This document shows positions 1 through 9,174 of a DNA stretch of 64,000 bases, piece by piece. The translations under genes and the position numbers were made by a program. A model generated the notes under the pieces. That model ran no database searches. It was given only the letters and a program-made list of their open reading frames with translations, and was not told the origin of the DNA. This DNA comes from VXLM01 sp965242665 (GTDB lineage Bacteria > Chloroflexota > Dehalococcoidia > Lucifugimonadales > VXLM01), in NCBI GenBank assembly GCA_965242665.1, contig OZ251484.1, positions 3,224,001 to 3,288,000 of the forward strand, in the 5' to 3' direction. How positions within the stretch are numbered: the first letter of the stretch is position 1; the number at the start of each line of letters is the position of its first letter.

Positions 1-118
1 GTTGCAAGAGTTGCGCGGCAAGCGGTACGAGGAGAATCGAATGACGGACGCCTTCCTTGCGTGGTGGGAGACGGAAGGCAAGTGGGACGGAGGGTTCTTT
101 GACGGAAGGCCGGGTTGA
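1..118 (+). CDS. HNH endonuclease, C-terminal end (partial, cut by window edge)
   Basis: The reading frame is open from base 2 to a TGA at 116-118 and encodes about 38 residues. They are nearly identical to the C-terminus of the HNH protein on the minus strand at 63003-63437, sharing for instance FLAWWETEGKW. The HNH motif itself would lie outside the window. The gene ends 27 bp before an inverted-repeat end at 146-166, the same arrangement as at the right edge. So this is the tail of a second copy of the methyltransferase-HNH cassette in opposite orientation. Seen: the near identity and the shared repeat. Inferred: that the missing part also carries a methyltransferase. Confidence 0.8.
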   Translation, partial: LQELRGKRYEENRMTDAFLAWWETEGKWDGGFFDGRPG

Positions 119-145
119 CGTAGAACGAGAGAGAATGAACTCTAA

Positions 146-166
146 CAACCACAAGTCAACAGTACC
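146..166. mobile_element. Inverted-repeat end of the methyltransferase-HNH cassette, left copy
   Basis: This 21-bp sequence is identical to 52855-52875 and is the reverse complement, with one mismatch, of 62967-62987 and 52759-52779. Read outward-in it begins GGTACTGTTGACTT. The cassette body lies to the left, beyond the window edge. The eight bases outside it are ggtagatc; whether they are duplicated at the other end cannot be seen here. Confidence 0.8.
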
Positions 167-176
167 GGTAGATCCC

Positions 177-662
177 ATGACCATAGTTCGACACTTCACC
201 GCAACGGCATTCGTCGTCCACGACGACCATGTAGCCCTCCATTGGCACCCGAAAGTGCGCGCGTGGCTGCCTCCGGGCGGCCACATCGAAGAGAACGAAG
301 ACCCGGTGAGCGCCGTTCTGCGGGAAGTGCGAGAGGAAACCGGACTCGACGCGGAGATCGTGCCCACGAGTACTATTATCGACCTCGACTACCCGGAGCA
401 GGTTTTCCCGCCCTTCACGATCATGATCTGGGATATCGACGATCCGGTCGAGGGATTCCACCAACACATCGACATGATCTACTTCTGCCGACTGGTCGGC
501 CGAGTCCGCCCGCTCGAACGCGGGTGGCAATGGGTCTCGCGTCCCGACGTAGACCGTGCCGTCCCGTTGCTTCTTCCCGACGGCCGTGGGGAATCTCCCC
601 CTGAGGACGTTCGAGTTCTCGCCCTCCACGCCTTTCGTATCGTGACAGACGCCAAATGCTGA
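177..662 (+). CDS. Nudix hydrolase
   Basis: A 161-residue protein with a complete Nudix box at residues 35-57: G35-x5-E41-x7-R49-E50-V-x-E53-E54-x-G56-L57. Nudix enzymes hydrolyse a nucleoside diphosphate linked to another moiety, using Mg2+ bound by the glutamates of the box. The substrate cannot be read from the sequence; the acidic C-terminal half has no recognisable specificity motif. I chose the ATG at 177 because the in-frame ATG at 147-level positions and the longer frame from 57 run through the mobile-element end at 146-166. A cassette insertion therefore stops only 10 bp ahead of this gene and may have replaced its original upstream control region. Confidence 0.85.
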   Translation: MTIVRHFTATAFVVHDDHVALHWHPKVRAWLPPGGHIEENEDPVSAVLREVREETGLDAEIVPTSTIIDLDYPEQVFPPFTIMIWDIDDPVEGFHQHIDMIYFCRLVGRVRPLERGWQWVSRPDVDRAVPLLLPDGRGESPPEDVRVLALHAFRIVTDAKC

Positions 663-685
663 GATCCATCTTGGGGCGCGTGAAT

Positions 686-714
686 TTGTATCATCGCCTC
701 TTGGGGCATATAAT
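686..714 (+). promoter_or_regulatory. Candidate sigma70-type promoter ahead of tRNA-Leu
   Basis: A TTGTAT -35-like hexamer at 686-691, a 17-bp spacer and a perfect TATAAT at 709-714 place a start near 721, about 50 bp before the tRNA-Leu. It may also serve the permease gene at 890. Confidence 0.5.
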
Positions 715-769
715 GACGTATGTTCATGGTAGCCTGCCGACCCATCGCGGGCGTGAATGGAGGCGAGAA

Positions 770-856
770 GCCCAGGTGGCGAAATGGTAGACGCGGCAGA
801 CTTAAAATCTGCTGTCCGATAAGGGCATACAGGTTCGAATCCTGTCCTGGGCACCA
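770..856 (+). tRNA. tRNA-Leu (anticodon UAA), CCA encoded
   Basis: The acceptor arm GCCCAGG (770-776) pairs with CCTGGGC (846-852), followed by A and an encoded CCA. The anticodon stem GCAGA/TCTGC holds loop CTTAAAA, giving anticodon UAA. A long variable arm and a GGTTCGAATCC T arm fit a class II tRNA-Leu. Total length is 87 nt. Confidence 0.97.
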
Positions 857-889
857 ATCGCATAGACTATTTGGAAATCGAGGATAGAC

Positions 890-3800
890 GTGCAGTATCT
901 CTTTGGCATCCCGACATTTTGGCTCGCGGCTGGTCTGCTGCTCGTTCTGCTCGTCGTTGCGGCAATCTTCGGATACTTCGCGCGGGCGCGCCCCCTCCTC
1001 GTTCGCCTCGGAGCGAGAAACGTGCCGAGGCGGGTCGCCCAAAGCGTCCTCATCACGATGGGGTTGATGCTCAGCACCACGATCATCGCCACATCCTTGG
1101 GCATCGGCGATACCGTGACGAACTCCATCCGCGCAGACGCGCTCACGGCGCTCGGCCACACCGACGAGATCATTTCGTCGCCGCAAGCTCAACTGTTTGG
1201 AGGCGTCCATCTTCCGGTTGGAGCGATCGAAGAGATTCGGGAAGTCGCGGACGCCGACCAGCGCATCGACGGCGTGATGCCGGTTTTTCACGCCAGTCTG
1301 CCGACTATCGATCCCCGCACGACGAGGACCGAAGCGCAAATGCGCGTCACCGGCTACGACCCAAGTGCTCACCAGGGCTTTGGGGAACTCGTCACAGCCA
1401 AACCAGAGTGGGATGGAGGCTCGCGTGCGGGCGATGTCGTCAATCTGTCGGACCTCCGCGCGACCAACCTCCAAGAGAACGCCAGGAACGACCTGTTCCT
1501 CAATGAAGACGCGGCGAGGGAGCTCAAAGCAAAGAAAGGCGACCGCGTCATCATCGTCACTCCGACCGACAGCTGGCAAATGAACGTGCTAGCTATCGTC
1601 CGCAACGGAGGACTCGCGGGCGGGGGGGGCAACAACCCTGTGGCGATCGTTCGACTCGATCTCGCTCAAGCAATGATGGGGCAGTCGAACGACAAGTTCA
1701 CCCAGGCGCTCGTTTCCAACCGCGGTGGTCTCGAAGGCGGACTCGCGCTGTCCGAAGAGGTTACCCGAGACCTCCGCCTCCAATTTTCCAATCGCGATGC
1801 GGCCCAAGAGATTCACGAAATCCTGCGTGACCCCCGCGCCATGGCGCTCTATGAATTCGCCGTCGATGGAGGAAACGCGTCCACAGACCTGCGCGACGAC
1901 ATCACGGCTCTGAGATCCGAGCTCGGCCAATCTGCGGTGACCGATAGATTCGTATCCCTCGTAGCCGATAGACAATTCTCATCGACCCTAGTCACCATTC
2001 TCGACCGAGGCGGGCTGGTTGAAGAGGCCGAGCGCTTGAACGCCCTGAACCTCGAGTTCTTCCGTTTGACTGTCGACGACGTGAAGGCCGACCGCCTCGA
2101 ACTGGCGGAGCAGACAGGAAGCCAATTCATATCCCTCTTCTCCGTCTTCGGGTCGATATCCATCATCGTCGGGCTTCTCCTGATCTTCCTCGTGTTCGTG
2201 CTTCTTGCGGCGGCCCGGTCGTCCGAAATCGGGATGGCGCGCGCGGTAGGCATGAGGCAAAGCCACGTCGTCCAGATATTCACATTCGAGGGCGTGCTGT
2301 ACACATCCGCCGCGGCTCTGCTGGGAACGCTCTTGGGAGTCGTCGCCAGCATCATCCTTTCAGGCTTCCTCCAAAGCGCAGTCTCCGCGGATCAGTTCAC
2401 CATCCAAACCAGCTTCACGATTCGCTCCGGCGTCATAGCGTTCTGCTCCGGCATGATCCTAACCGTCGTTACGGTCGTCGCTTCCGCCGCATGGGTCAGC
2501 AGGCTCAACATCATCGTCGCCATCCGCGGCCTCCGCGAGGACATGGCACGGCGGCACGGTAGGACAACGCGCTTGCTGCGGCAGGGATGGCCTATCGTGT
2601 TGCTTGGAGGACTCGTCGTCGCAGCAGGACTCGTCGTCGACGAGGTCGTGAGCGGGCTCGAAATCGGCCTCAGCCTCTTCTACATCGGCGCAAGCGTGGT
2701 CATCATCGGCATCGGACAGACCATGCGCACCCTGCTTGGCCGTTCCGCCGCGGTCGGTAGGGCGATTGGAACCCTGGAAGGCCTATGCTTGCTGGTCTTC
2801 TGGTCACTCCCCCTCGATACCTATGATGCGCTCGTCGGCGAGCTCGACGCCGGATCGGAGATCTTCGTCTTGAGCGGCGTGGCCATGGTCGGATCCGCCG
2901 TTTGGCTCATCATGAACAATACATCCGTCATCGTTGCGGTCGTCTACGGCATCCTTGGCAGAATCACTTCTCTCAAGGCGGTGGTAAGAATGGCGGTTGC
3001 CTACCCAATGGGCGCGCGCTTCTTGACCGGCCTGACTGTCGCGATGTTCGCCATGATCATCTTCAACCTCATGATCTTCGCCATCCTGAATAACCTAGGA
3101 AACCTGGCGCGTGAAGACCCAAGCCGCGTGACAGGAGGGTACGACATCACTGCCATCGTTAGCCCGGAGATACCAATCGACGACTTCAAGGAGACCCTCG
3201 CGCAAGAGTCCGTAGGAAGCCGCACGGACCCTCAGGTATTCGCCGCCCAGTACGTAAGCGAGCGCGTCCATGATGCGGGAGCCTCCGTGGTCGTCCCCGT
3301 AGAGGCGAGGCAAACTGGCAGCCCGGACCTCGAGTTCAAAGCGCTCCAGCTCATGGCCGTCGACCGGACGTTCCTCCAGGCGAACAAATGGCGAGTAAGT
3401 CACTATGACCCATCGAGGCTCTTGGAATCGGGGAACATTTCGCGGGATATGTGGCTTGCCCTCGCGGGCGATCCTTCCCTTGCCATCATCAACAGCACCG
3501 CTCTCCCAAGAGACGATTCGTTCTCGCCAAACGATCCATTCGACCCCAACTTCGGAGGTTTCACCGTGGAGGGCGTCACTGCGGGCGGCCCCAAGCGGAT
3601 CAGGCCATTCGAGATCGAGATACGCCCCATCGGAGGAGGAGAGCCGACGACGCGCACCGTAATCGCTGTCCTAGAGTCCCTCGCCGACCAGCTGGCGATC
3701 GATCAGAGCACAGGAGCCGACGCGCTGACGCAAGCCCGTCCGGCGACCCTGTTCACCCATGCCGCGGTGCTGTCCGAAATATCCGATGTCGAACCACCCT

Positions 3801-4354
3801 TTACCACCTACCACGTGCGGCGCAGCGGGAGAGGGGAGAAGAACGTCACCGCCGAAGACGTCGCTGCCCGTATGGAGACCGCATTCATGGACAGAAGCAT
3901 GGTCGCGGTCTCGACCGAGCGCGAGTTCGAACTCAGCTTGTCGCAAGACGACGCCTTCAACCAACTCTTCCAAGGGTTCATGGGAATCGGCCTCATCGTG
4001 GGCGTCGCTGCAATTGGCGTGCTGTCCTTCCGAGCAGTCGAGGAACGCCGTCAGTCCATCGGAATGCTCCGCGCGCTCGGCTTCAGGTCTCGCATGGTGC
4101 TGATCCAGTTCCTGATAGAGTCGTCGTTCGTAACCCTGATCGGTACCATACTGGGCTTGGCGCTCGGCGCGGTGACCTCGTGGAATATCTTCAACGAACT
4201 GGCGACGCAGACTGACGGACTGCGTTTCGACATCCCTTGGATCAACGTCGCAATAATCGTTGGAGTCGCCTGGGCGTTCTCCTTGGCCATGACCACGCTG
4301 CCGGCCTTGCAAGCTGGACGCATCTATCCCGCCGAAGCCCTGCGGTACGAGTAA
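890..4354 (+). CDS. Large ABC-transporter-type permease with two FtsX-like domains
   Basis: A 1154-residue membrane protein. There is an N-terminal membrane segment (about residues 5-30), a long extracytoplasmic region, and a first FtsX/MacB-type membrane block near residues 410-540. A central group of hydrophobic segments follows (about 570-740), then a second extracytoplasmic region and a C-terminal FtsX block near 1020-1150 with the typical ERRQSIGMLRALGF cytoplasmic loop. Two FtsX units in one chain resemble LolC/E- or MacB-like permeases that move lipids or peptides or act mechanically; the substrate is unknown. No ATPase partner is adjacent. Start is GTG at 890, 33 bp after the tRNA-Leu. 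Five bases separate it from the zinc-ribbon gene downstream. Confidence 0.8.
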   Translation: MQYLFGIPTFWLAAGLLLVLLVVAAIFGYFARARPLLVRLGARNVPRRVAQSVLITMGLMLSTTIIATSLGIGDTVTNSIRADALTALGHTDEIISSPQAQLFGGVHLPVGAIEEIREVADADQRIDGVMPVFHASLPTIDPRTTRTEAQMRVTGYDPSAHQGFGELVTAKPEWDGGSRAGDVVNLSDLRATNLQENARNDLFLNEDAARELKAKKGDRVIIVTPTDSWQMNVLAIVRNGGLAGGGGNNPVAIVRLDLAQAMMGQSNDKFTQALVSNRGGLEGGLALSEEVTRDLRLQFSNRDAAQEIHEILRDPRAMALYEFAVDGGNASTDLRDDITALRSELGQSAVTDRFVSLVADRQFSSTLVTILDRGGLVEEAERLNALNLEFFRLTVDDVKADRLELAEQTGSQFISLFSVFGSISIIVGLLLIFLVFVLLAAARSSEIGMARAVGMRQSHVVQIFTFEGVLYTSAAALLGTLLGVVASIILSGFLQSAVSADQFTIQTSFTIRSGVIAFCSGMILTVVTVVASAAWVSRLNIIVAIRGLREDMARRHGRTTRLLRQGWPIVLLGGLVVAAGLVVDEVVSGLEIGLSLFYIGASVVIIGIGQTMRTLLGRSAAVGRAIGTLEGLCLLVFWSLPLDTYDALVGELDAGSEIFVLSGVAMVGSAVWLIMNNTSVIVAVVYGILGRITSLKAVVRMAVAYPMGARFLTGLTVAMFAMIIFNLMIFAILNNLGNLAREDPSRVTGGYDITAIVSPEIPIDDFKETLAQESVGSRTDPQVFAAQYVSERVHDAGASVVVPVEARQTGSPDLEFKALQLMAVDRTFLQANKWRVSHYDPSRLLESGNISRDMWLALAGDPSLAIINSTALPRDDSFSPNDPFDPNFGGFTVEGVTAGGPKRIRPFEIEIRPIGGGEPTTRTVIAVLESLADQLAIDQSTGADALTQARPATLFTHAAVLSEISDVEPPFTTYHVRRSGRGEKNVTAEDVAARMETAFMDRSMVAVSTEREFELSLSQDDAFNQLFQGFMGIGLIVGVAAIGVLSFRAVEERRQSIGMLRALGFRSRMVLIQFLIESSFVTLIGTILGLALGAVTSWNIFNELATQTDGLRFDIPWINVAIIVGVAWAFSLAMTTLPALQAGRIYPAEALRYE

Positions 4355-4359
4355 CCGAC

Positions 4360-4560
4360 GTGGCGACCGAAGAACAAGTGCAGCGAGTGCTCGATGTCTT
4401 CTACGACGGCCTTTCCTGCACCGAATGCGGCGCGTCGGTTCGCATCGGAGAATACGAATGCGCCCACTGCGCCTCCGATTTCGAGGAACTACTCATACGG
4501 TGGGCAGGCTCCTTGGTCGATGAGATACTCGACTCTACTCGACAGCCCGGCGGGAAGTGA
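4360..4560 (+). CDS. Small zinc-ribbon protein
   Basis: A 66-residue protein starting with GTG at 4360, five bases after the permease stop, and ending directly against the acetoacetyl-CoA synthetase ATG. Two CxxC pairs (CTEC and CAHC, 12 residues apart) form a probable zinc ribbon. The remainder is acidic and helical. Function is unknown; its position between two same-strand genes with essentially no gaps suggests co-transcription. Confidence 0.65.
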   Translation: MATEEQVQRVLDVFYDGLSCTECGASVRIGEYECAHCASDFEELLIRWAGSLVDEILDSTRQPGGK

Positions 4561-6594
4561 ATGCGCCCTGGCCGCTCCGTCGACGGCGGAATGAAACCTT
4601 GGACCCCGCTTGCAGGAATTGACGTAATGGATGGAGTAGACATCGGCGGGAAGCTTCTATGGAAGCCGAATCCCCAGACTGCATCGAGATCGAACGTCGC
4701 CCGGTTCATGCGCTGGCTCCGAGAGACGCGCGGACTCGACTTCACTGCCTACGACGACTTGTGGAGGTGGTCGGTTACCGATCTCGACGGCTTCTGGGGC
4801 GCGGTCTGGGACTTCTTTCGCGTCCGCGGCTCCAAGCAGTACGAGACGGCTCTCGCTTCCAAATCCATGCCGGGCGCGGTCTGGTTTCCCGGCGTCGAAC
4901 TGAACTACGCCGAACATGCGTTGTCGCGCAAGGACGACCGCCCGGCCATAGTGTCCGAGTCCGAACTTCGCCCGCGGTCAGTTACTACCTACGCTCAACT
5001 CTACCATGACGTCTCGTCGTTCGCGCGAGCGCTGCGAGCCGCAGGAGTAGGGAAGGGCGACCGAGTGGCTTCCTTGATGCCCAACATTCCGGAGACGGTC
5101 GTCGCTTTCTTGGCGACTGCATCCATCGGAGCGGTATGGTCAGCGTGCGCGCCCGAGTTCGGCGCTCGGAGCGTCGTCGACCGATTTCGTCAGATCGAGC
5201 CAAAGGCGCTGATCGCCGCCGACGGCTATCGGTACGGCGGCAAAGACTTCTCCAAGATTGACGAAATCGCAGACCTCCAGAAGAGTCTCCCCACCCTCGA
5301 AACGACCTTCCTCGTTCCTTATCTCTCCTACGAGCCAAGCATATCCGCCCTTTCCAACGCCGTTCTTTGGCGAGACGCGCTGATCGACGCGGATACCATC
5401 GAATTCGAGGCCGTCCCGTTCGACCACCCACTCTGGATACTCTACTCGTCCGGCACCACAGGGTTGCCCAAGCCGATCGTACATGGACACGGCGGCATCC
5501 TCCTTGAACACCTCAAGACCCTTTCGTTCCATATGGACTTGGGCGAAAGCGACCGCTTCTTCTGGTTCACGACCACAGGATGGATGATGTGGAACTTCCT
5601 CGTCGGAGGACTGTTGGTCGATGCAGCCATTCAGCTCTTCGACGGCGATCCCTCCTATCCCCATGCCGGACGCCTCTGGGAGTTCGCAGAACAGGCGGGC
5701 ACAACGTACTTTGGGACCAGCGCCCCGTATATTCAGGCATGTATGAAGTCGGGAATTCGCCCCAATCAATCGTTCGATCTGTCCGCGGTGCGCGGGATCG
5801 GTTCCACTGGCGCGCCGCTGCCTCCAGAGGGGTTCGCCTGGGTCTACGAAAACATACACGACCGCATCCTCCTCGGTTCGTTCAGCGGCGGCACGGACGT
5901 GTGTACGGGGTTCGTGGGGCCGTCCCCGCTCCTTCCCGTACACGCCGGCGAAATACAATGTCGATGCCTAGGCGCAAGAGTAGAGGCGTTCGACTCTCGC
6001 GGGCGCTCGTTGATCGACGAAGTAGGGGAGCTGGTCGTCACGGAACCGCTCCCGTCGATGCCGTTGTATCTTTGGGGAGACGACGACGGCAGCCGTCACC
6101 GAGAGAGCTACTTCGATATGTTCCCCGGCGTGTGGATGCACGGCGACTGGGTGAAGATTACCCATCGAGGATCGTGCATCATATCGGGCAGGTCGGACTC
6201 CACCCTCAACCGCGGCGGTGTCCGCATGGGAACCAGCGAATTCTACCGCGTCGTGGAGGAGATGGATGAAGTGCTCGACAGCCTCGTCGTGGACATTGCA
6301 AAGGCGGACGGTTCTGCCCGCCTGCTGTTGTTCGTCGTCATGCAGGAAGGCAAGCCCCTGGACTCCAGCCTGCACAGCGCAATTCGGGCGAAACTCCGCA
6401 GCGAACTATCCCCCCGTTCCTCGCCCGACGAGATTCATCAGATAGCCGAAGTGCCGCGCACCTTGAACGGCAAGAAGATCGAAGTCCCCGTCAAGAAGAT
6501 ACTATCAGGCGCAAGCGTCGAGCAAGTCATCAGCCTCGACGCGGTAAGCAACCCCGATTCCCTCGACCTCTTCGTTCGCATGGCGCAGAGCTGA
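4561..6594 (+). CDS. Acetoacetyl-CoA synthetase (acetoacetate-CoA ligase)
   Basis: A 677-residue member of the ANL adenylating superfamily. The AMP-binding P-loop YSSGTTGLPKP lies near residue 293, the A5-like motif at GTDVCTG, the adenylate-binding GDW...GRSD segment near 530-550, and the C-terminal catalytic lysine region PRTLNGKKIEVPVKK near 630. The acetoacetate-specific subgroup is supported by the N-terminal extension (WGAVWDFF), the HGHGG context and the overall length near 650. It activates acetoacetate to acetoacetyl-CoA with ATP, feeding ketone-body or polyhydroxyalkanoate metabolism. ATGs at 4591 and 4627 are alternative starts; 4627 would give the usual N-terminus. Confidence 0.9.
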   Translation: MRPGRSVDGGMKPWTPLAGIDVMDGVDIGGKLLWKPNPQTASRSNVARFMRWLRETRGLDFTAYDDLWRWSVTDLDGFWGAVWDFFRVRGSKQYETALASKSMPGAVWFPGVELNYAEHALSRKDDRPAIVSESELRPRSVTTYAQLYHDVSSFARALRAAGVGKGDRVASLMPNIPETVVAFLATASIGAVWSACAPEFGARSVVDRFRQIEPKALIAADGYRYGGKDFSKIDEIADLQKSLPTLETTFLVPYLSYEPSISALSNAVLWRDALIDADTIEFEAVPFDHPLWILYSSGTTGLPKPIVHGHGGILLEHLKTLSFHMDLGESDRFFWFTTTGWMMWNFLVGGLLVDAAIQLFDGDPSYPHAGRLWEFAEQAGTTYFGTSAPYIQACMKSGIRPNQSFDLSAVRGIGSTGAPLPPEGFAWVYENIHDRILLGSFSGGTDVCTGFVGPSPLLPVHAGEIQCRCLGARVEAFDSRGRSLIDEVGELVVTEPLPSMPLYLWGDDDGSRHRESYFDMFPGVWMHGDWVKITHRGSCIISGRSDSTLNRGGVRMGTSEFYRVVEEMDEVLDSLVVDIAKADGSARLLLFVVMQEGKPLDSSLHSAIRAKLRSELSPRSSPDEIHQIAEVPRTLNGKKIEVPVKKILSGASVEQVISLDAVSNPDSLDLFVRMAQS

Positions 6595-6645
6595 CCTCCG
6601 CGATCCCATCGCTTGGACAGCCGTCCCCCCCCACCGTCGAAGAAT

Positions 6646-6822
6646 GCTTACCGTTTACTTTTGCGGCATGGATTGCGCCCGGGCCGCAAAAGGTTGCACT
6701 CTCCGTCATTCCCGCTGGGTCTCGTCATTCCCGCGTAGGCGGGAATCTCCCGTTGCGCGATTGGACGCACCGCTTGGAGAGTTACCGACCCCTAGCCGTC
6801 ATGCCGCAAAAGTAAACGGAAC
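6646..6822. mobile_element. 177-bp inverted-repeat element (MITE-like) containing a dRS3-like hairpin
   Basis: Perfect 20-bp inverted repeats lie at 6651-6670 and 6800-6819, beginning CCGTTTACTTTTGCGGC. The octamer cgaagaat occurs just outside both ends (6638-6645 and 6823-6830), consistent with an 8-bp target duplication. Inside are one ATTCCCGC unit and one full hairpin at 6723-6747. It has no coding capacity. It fills most of the 305-bp gap between the synthetase and the first permease. Confidence 0.65.
6723..6747. repeat. dRS3-like hairpin, variant loop
   Basis: ATTCCCGC and GCGGGAAT arms with loop gtag, preceded by a single half unit at 6704. It is the only copy in this window with a loop other than gaag. 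Confidence 0.75.
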
Positions 6823-6851
6823 CGAAGAATACCGATCTTTTCGAGATGTGC

Positions 6852-6857
6852 TATAGT
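6852..6857 (+). promoter_or_regulatory. Candidate -10 element for permease copy 1 (repeated at 8052-8057)
   Basis: TATAGT lies about 48 bp ahead of the ATG and is preserved in both duplicated units. The sequence where a -35 would sit differs between copies, so the two genes may be transcribed at different strengths. Confidence 0.35.
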
Positions 6858-6899
6858 ATGCCAACGCTTGCAGACCGACCGGAGCAGGGGAGGCGAGCC

Positions 6900-7913
6900 A
6901 TGAACACGAAGACGCTGCGGTTCATCCTTACGCGGGTGCTACTCGCCGGGTTCACCCTTTGGGCCATCTCCGTCGTCGCGTTCGTCGTCATGGAATTGCC
7001 CGAAGAGGACGCCATCGATCGTTATTACAGTGAGCTCTGTCGTCGTTTCGAGTGTTATCGCGACGAATACCTAGATGCTGTTTACGACTACTACGGGCTT
7101 GACCGGCCGTTGTACGTGCGGTATGGGCTGTGGGTTTCGAGGATCGTCTTCAAGAGTGAATTCGGCCGGTCTATCCCGTCGGACAGTAGCATTGAGGACC
7201 TTATAACCCCCGGGCTCACATTCACCATCTCGCTGTTGGTCTCCACGTCCATATTGATATGGGCTGCATCCATCCCCATGGGAGTCTACTTGGCCATGAG
7301 GCGTCGATCGTTCGAAGACCGCGTGTTTACGGTAGTTGGCGCAGTTGGGCAGAGTGTGCCTCAGCTCCTGCTGGCCCTACTTCTGATGTACTTCCTGTTT
7401 GCTTTCTTTGGATTGAGTGTCGATGGACTCTACTGGGGAGAGTACGTCAATGCGCCCTGGACCTCTGCCAAAGTCGTCGACTTGCTCCAACACCTCATCT
7501 GGCCAAGCATCGTACTGGGCGCGGCCGGCGTTGCAAGGCAGGCGCGCCTGCTCCGTGATACGCTATGCGGCGATCTTGCCAAGCCCTACGTGCTTGCTGT
7601 GCGATCCAGAGGGGTAGGGAGGTGGAAGTTGTTTGCCAAGTACTCCGCCCGTATGGTGTTCGCCCAACTGATCATCGGCTTCCGTGGACTGCTGCCCGGG
7701 CTCGTCAGTGGATCGGTCATCGTGTCGGTTGTGATGAACTTAGATACGATTGGTGCGCTGATGGCGGATGCAGTCCTACATGTTGATACGTACCTGTACG
7801 GTGCGGCCTTCCTCGTACTCTGCGCGATTACAGTTGTTGGCGCGCTCGTCTGCGATCTCGTGCTGGGGGCGGTCGATCCTCGCGTTCGGCTCCGGGGAAG
7901 CGCAGCGCGGTAG
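6900..7913 (+). CDS. DppB-like ABC transporter permease, tandem copy 1
   Basis: A 337-residue inner-membrane permease of the oligopeptide/dipeptide (DppB/OppB) type. An N-terminal membrane helix (residues 8-30) is followed by a short extracytoplasmic part containing the family phrase YYGLDRPLYVRYGLW, then five more helices. The cytoplasmic EAA-like loop is AVRSRGVGRWKLFAKYSAR. Start ATG at 6900 follows a ggggagg ribosome site. No ATPase, DppC partner or binding protein is in the window, so it must use components encoded elsewhere or be non-functional. Copy 2, 1200 bp downstream, has the same length. Confidence 0.85.
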   Translation: MNTKTLRFILTRVLLAGFTLWAISVVAFVVMELPEEDAIDRYYSELCRRFECYRDEYLDAVYDYYGLDRPLYVRYGLWVSRIVFKSEFGRSIPSDSSIEDLITPGLTFTISLLVSTSILIWAASIPMGVYLAMRRRSFEDRVFTVVGAVGQSVPQLLLALLLMYFLFAFFGLSVDGLYWGEYVNAPWTSAKVVDLLQHLIWPSIVLGAAGVARQARLLRDTLCGDLAKPYVLAVRSRGVGRWKLFAKYSARMVFAQLIIGFRGLLPGLVSGSVIVSVVMNLDTIGALMADAVLHVDTYLYGAAFLVLCAITVVGALVCDLVLGAVDPRVRLRGSAAR

Positions 7914-7974
7914 CCGCCCGCTCGGAAGAACGTTGCGCCCCAACATCACGCCCCGCGATAGTTGCCGGCTCGCC

Positions 7975-8038
7975 TCAGTTCCACCAGTCGGAATCATCGT
8001 CCGGCGGGAAGCCGAGTTCCCGGATGGCGGCCTCCAAA
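7975..8038 (-). pseudogene. Duplicated 3' fragment of the small gene at 9175-9429
   Basis: This fragment encodes only the last 20 or so residues (ending DDDSDWWN) of the 84-residue protein at 9175-9429. It was copied along with permease copy 1 by the tandem duplication. It has no start and is cut off at the unit boundary. Confidence 0.8.
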
Positions 8039-8099
8039 TGCCGAGATGTGCTATAGTATGCCAACGCTTGCATACCGACCGGAGCAGGGGAGGCGAGCC

Positions 8100-9113
8100 A
8101 TGAACACGAAGACGCTGCGATTCATCCTTACGCGGGTGCTCCTCGCCGGGTTCACCCTTTGGGTCATCTCCGTCGTCGCGTTCGTCGTCATGGAATTGCC
8201 TAAAGGCGACGCTGTCGATCGTCACATGACAGTGTGTGCCATCAGGGATGATTGCACTCGCGAAGACTACCTAGATTCCATTCGGGACTACTACGGCTTG
8301 GACAGACCGTTATACGTGCAGTATGGGCTGTGGGTTTCGAGGATGGTCCTCAAAGGCGACTTCGGTCCATCCTTCTATCCAAACAGGAAAATCAAGGATA
8401 GCATAACGGACTGGTTGATATTCACCGTTGCGCTGCTGGCTTCTACGTCCGTATTCATGTGGATTGCGTCCGTCCCCACGGGAGTCTACTCGGCTATGAG
8501 GCGTCGATCCTTTGGAGACCGCGCGTTCTCGCTTTTTCGGATTGTGGGTCTGAATGTGCCAGACTTCTTGTTGGCCCTTCTGCTAATGTACTTCGTGTTC
8601 GCCTTCTTTGGGGGGAACGCCGGCGGTCTCCTTTCAGGAGAATATATCAATGCACCATGGAACGCCGCCAAGGTATTCGATCTGCTCCAACACCTCATCT
8701 GGCCGAGCATCGTACTGGGCGCGGCCGGCGTTGCGAAACAGTCCAAATTGCTCCGCGACACTCTGAGCGACGAGATCGACAGGCCTTACCTTGCCGCTGC
8801 GCGGGCCAGGGGCGCGCCAGCGTGGAAAGTCATCGCCAAGTACCCTGTCCGCATGGCCGCAGCCCGGCTCATCGTTGGGTTCCGCGGACTGCTGCCCGGA
8901 CTCGTCAGCGGATCGGTCATCGTGTCGGTTGTGATGAGTCTACCAACGCTTGGTTCGCTGATGGGTGAGGCAGTTCTAGACGACGATACCTACTTGTACG
9001 GCTCGGTCTTCCTCGTACTCTGCGCGATTGCAGTCGTTGGCACGCTGGTCTGCGACCTCGTGCTGGGGGCGGTCGATCCGCGCGTTCGGCTCCGGGGAAG
9101 TGCGGTGCGGTAG
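8100..9113 (+). CDS. DppB-like ABC transporter permease, tandem copy 2
   Basis: A 337-residue paralogue of the permease at 6900, with the same six-helix layout, ribosome site and start context. The extracytoplasmic segment after helix 1 and the loop before helix 2 differ most, which suggests altered substrate contact. The EAA-like loop is AARARGAPAWKVIAKYPVR, closer to the family consensus than in copy 1. The stop codon and downstream flank match copy 1. The lack of partner genes applies here too. Confidence 0.85.
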   Translation: MNTKTLRFILTRVLLAGFTLWVISVVAFVVMELPKGDAVDRHMTVCAIRDDCTREDYLDSIRDYYGLDRPLYVQYGLWVSRMVLKGDFGPSFYPNRKIKDSITDWLIFTVALLASTSVFMWIASVPTGVYSAMRRRSFGDRAFSLFRIVGLNVPDFLLALLLMYFVFAFFGGNAGGLLSGEYINAPWNAAKVFDLLQHLIWPSIVLGAAGVAKQSKLLRDTLSDEIDRPYLAAARARGAPAWKVIAKYPVRMAAARLIVGFRGLLPGLVSGSVIVSVVMSLPTLGSLMGEAVLDDDTYLYGSVFLVLCAIAVVGTLVCDLVLGAVDPRVRLRGSAVR

Positions 9114-9174
9114 CCGCCCGCTCGGAAGAACGTTGCGCCCCAACAGCATACCAAGCGATAGTTGCAGGCTCGCC

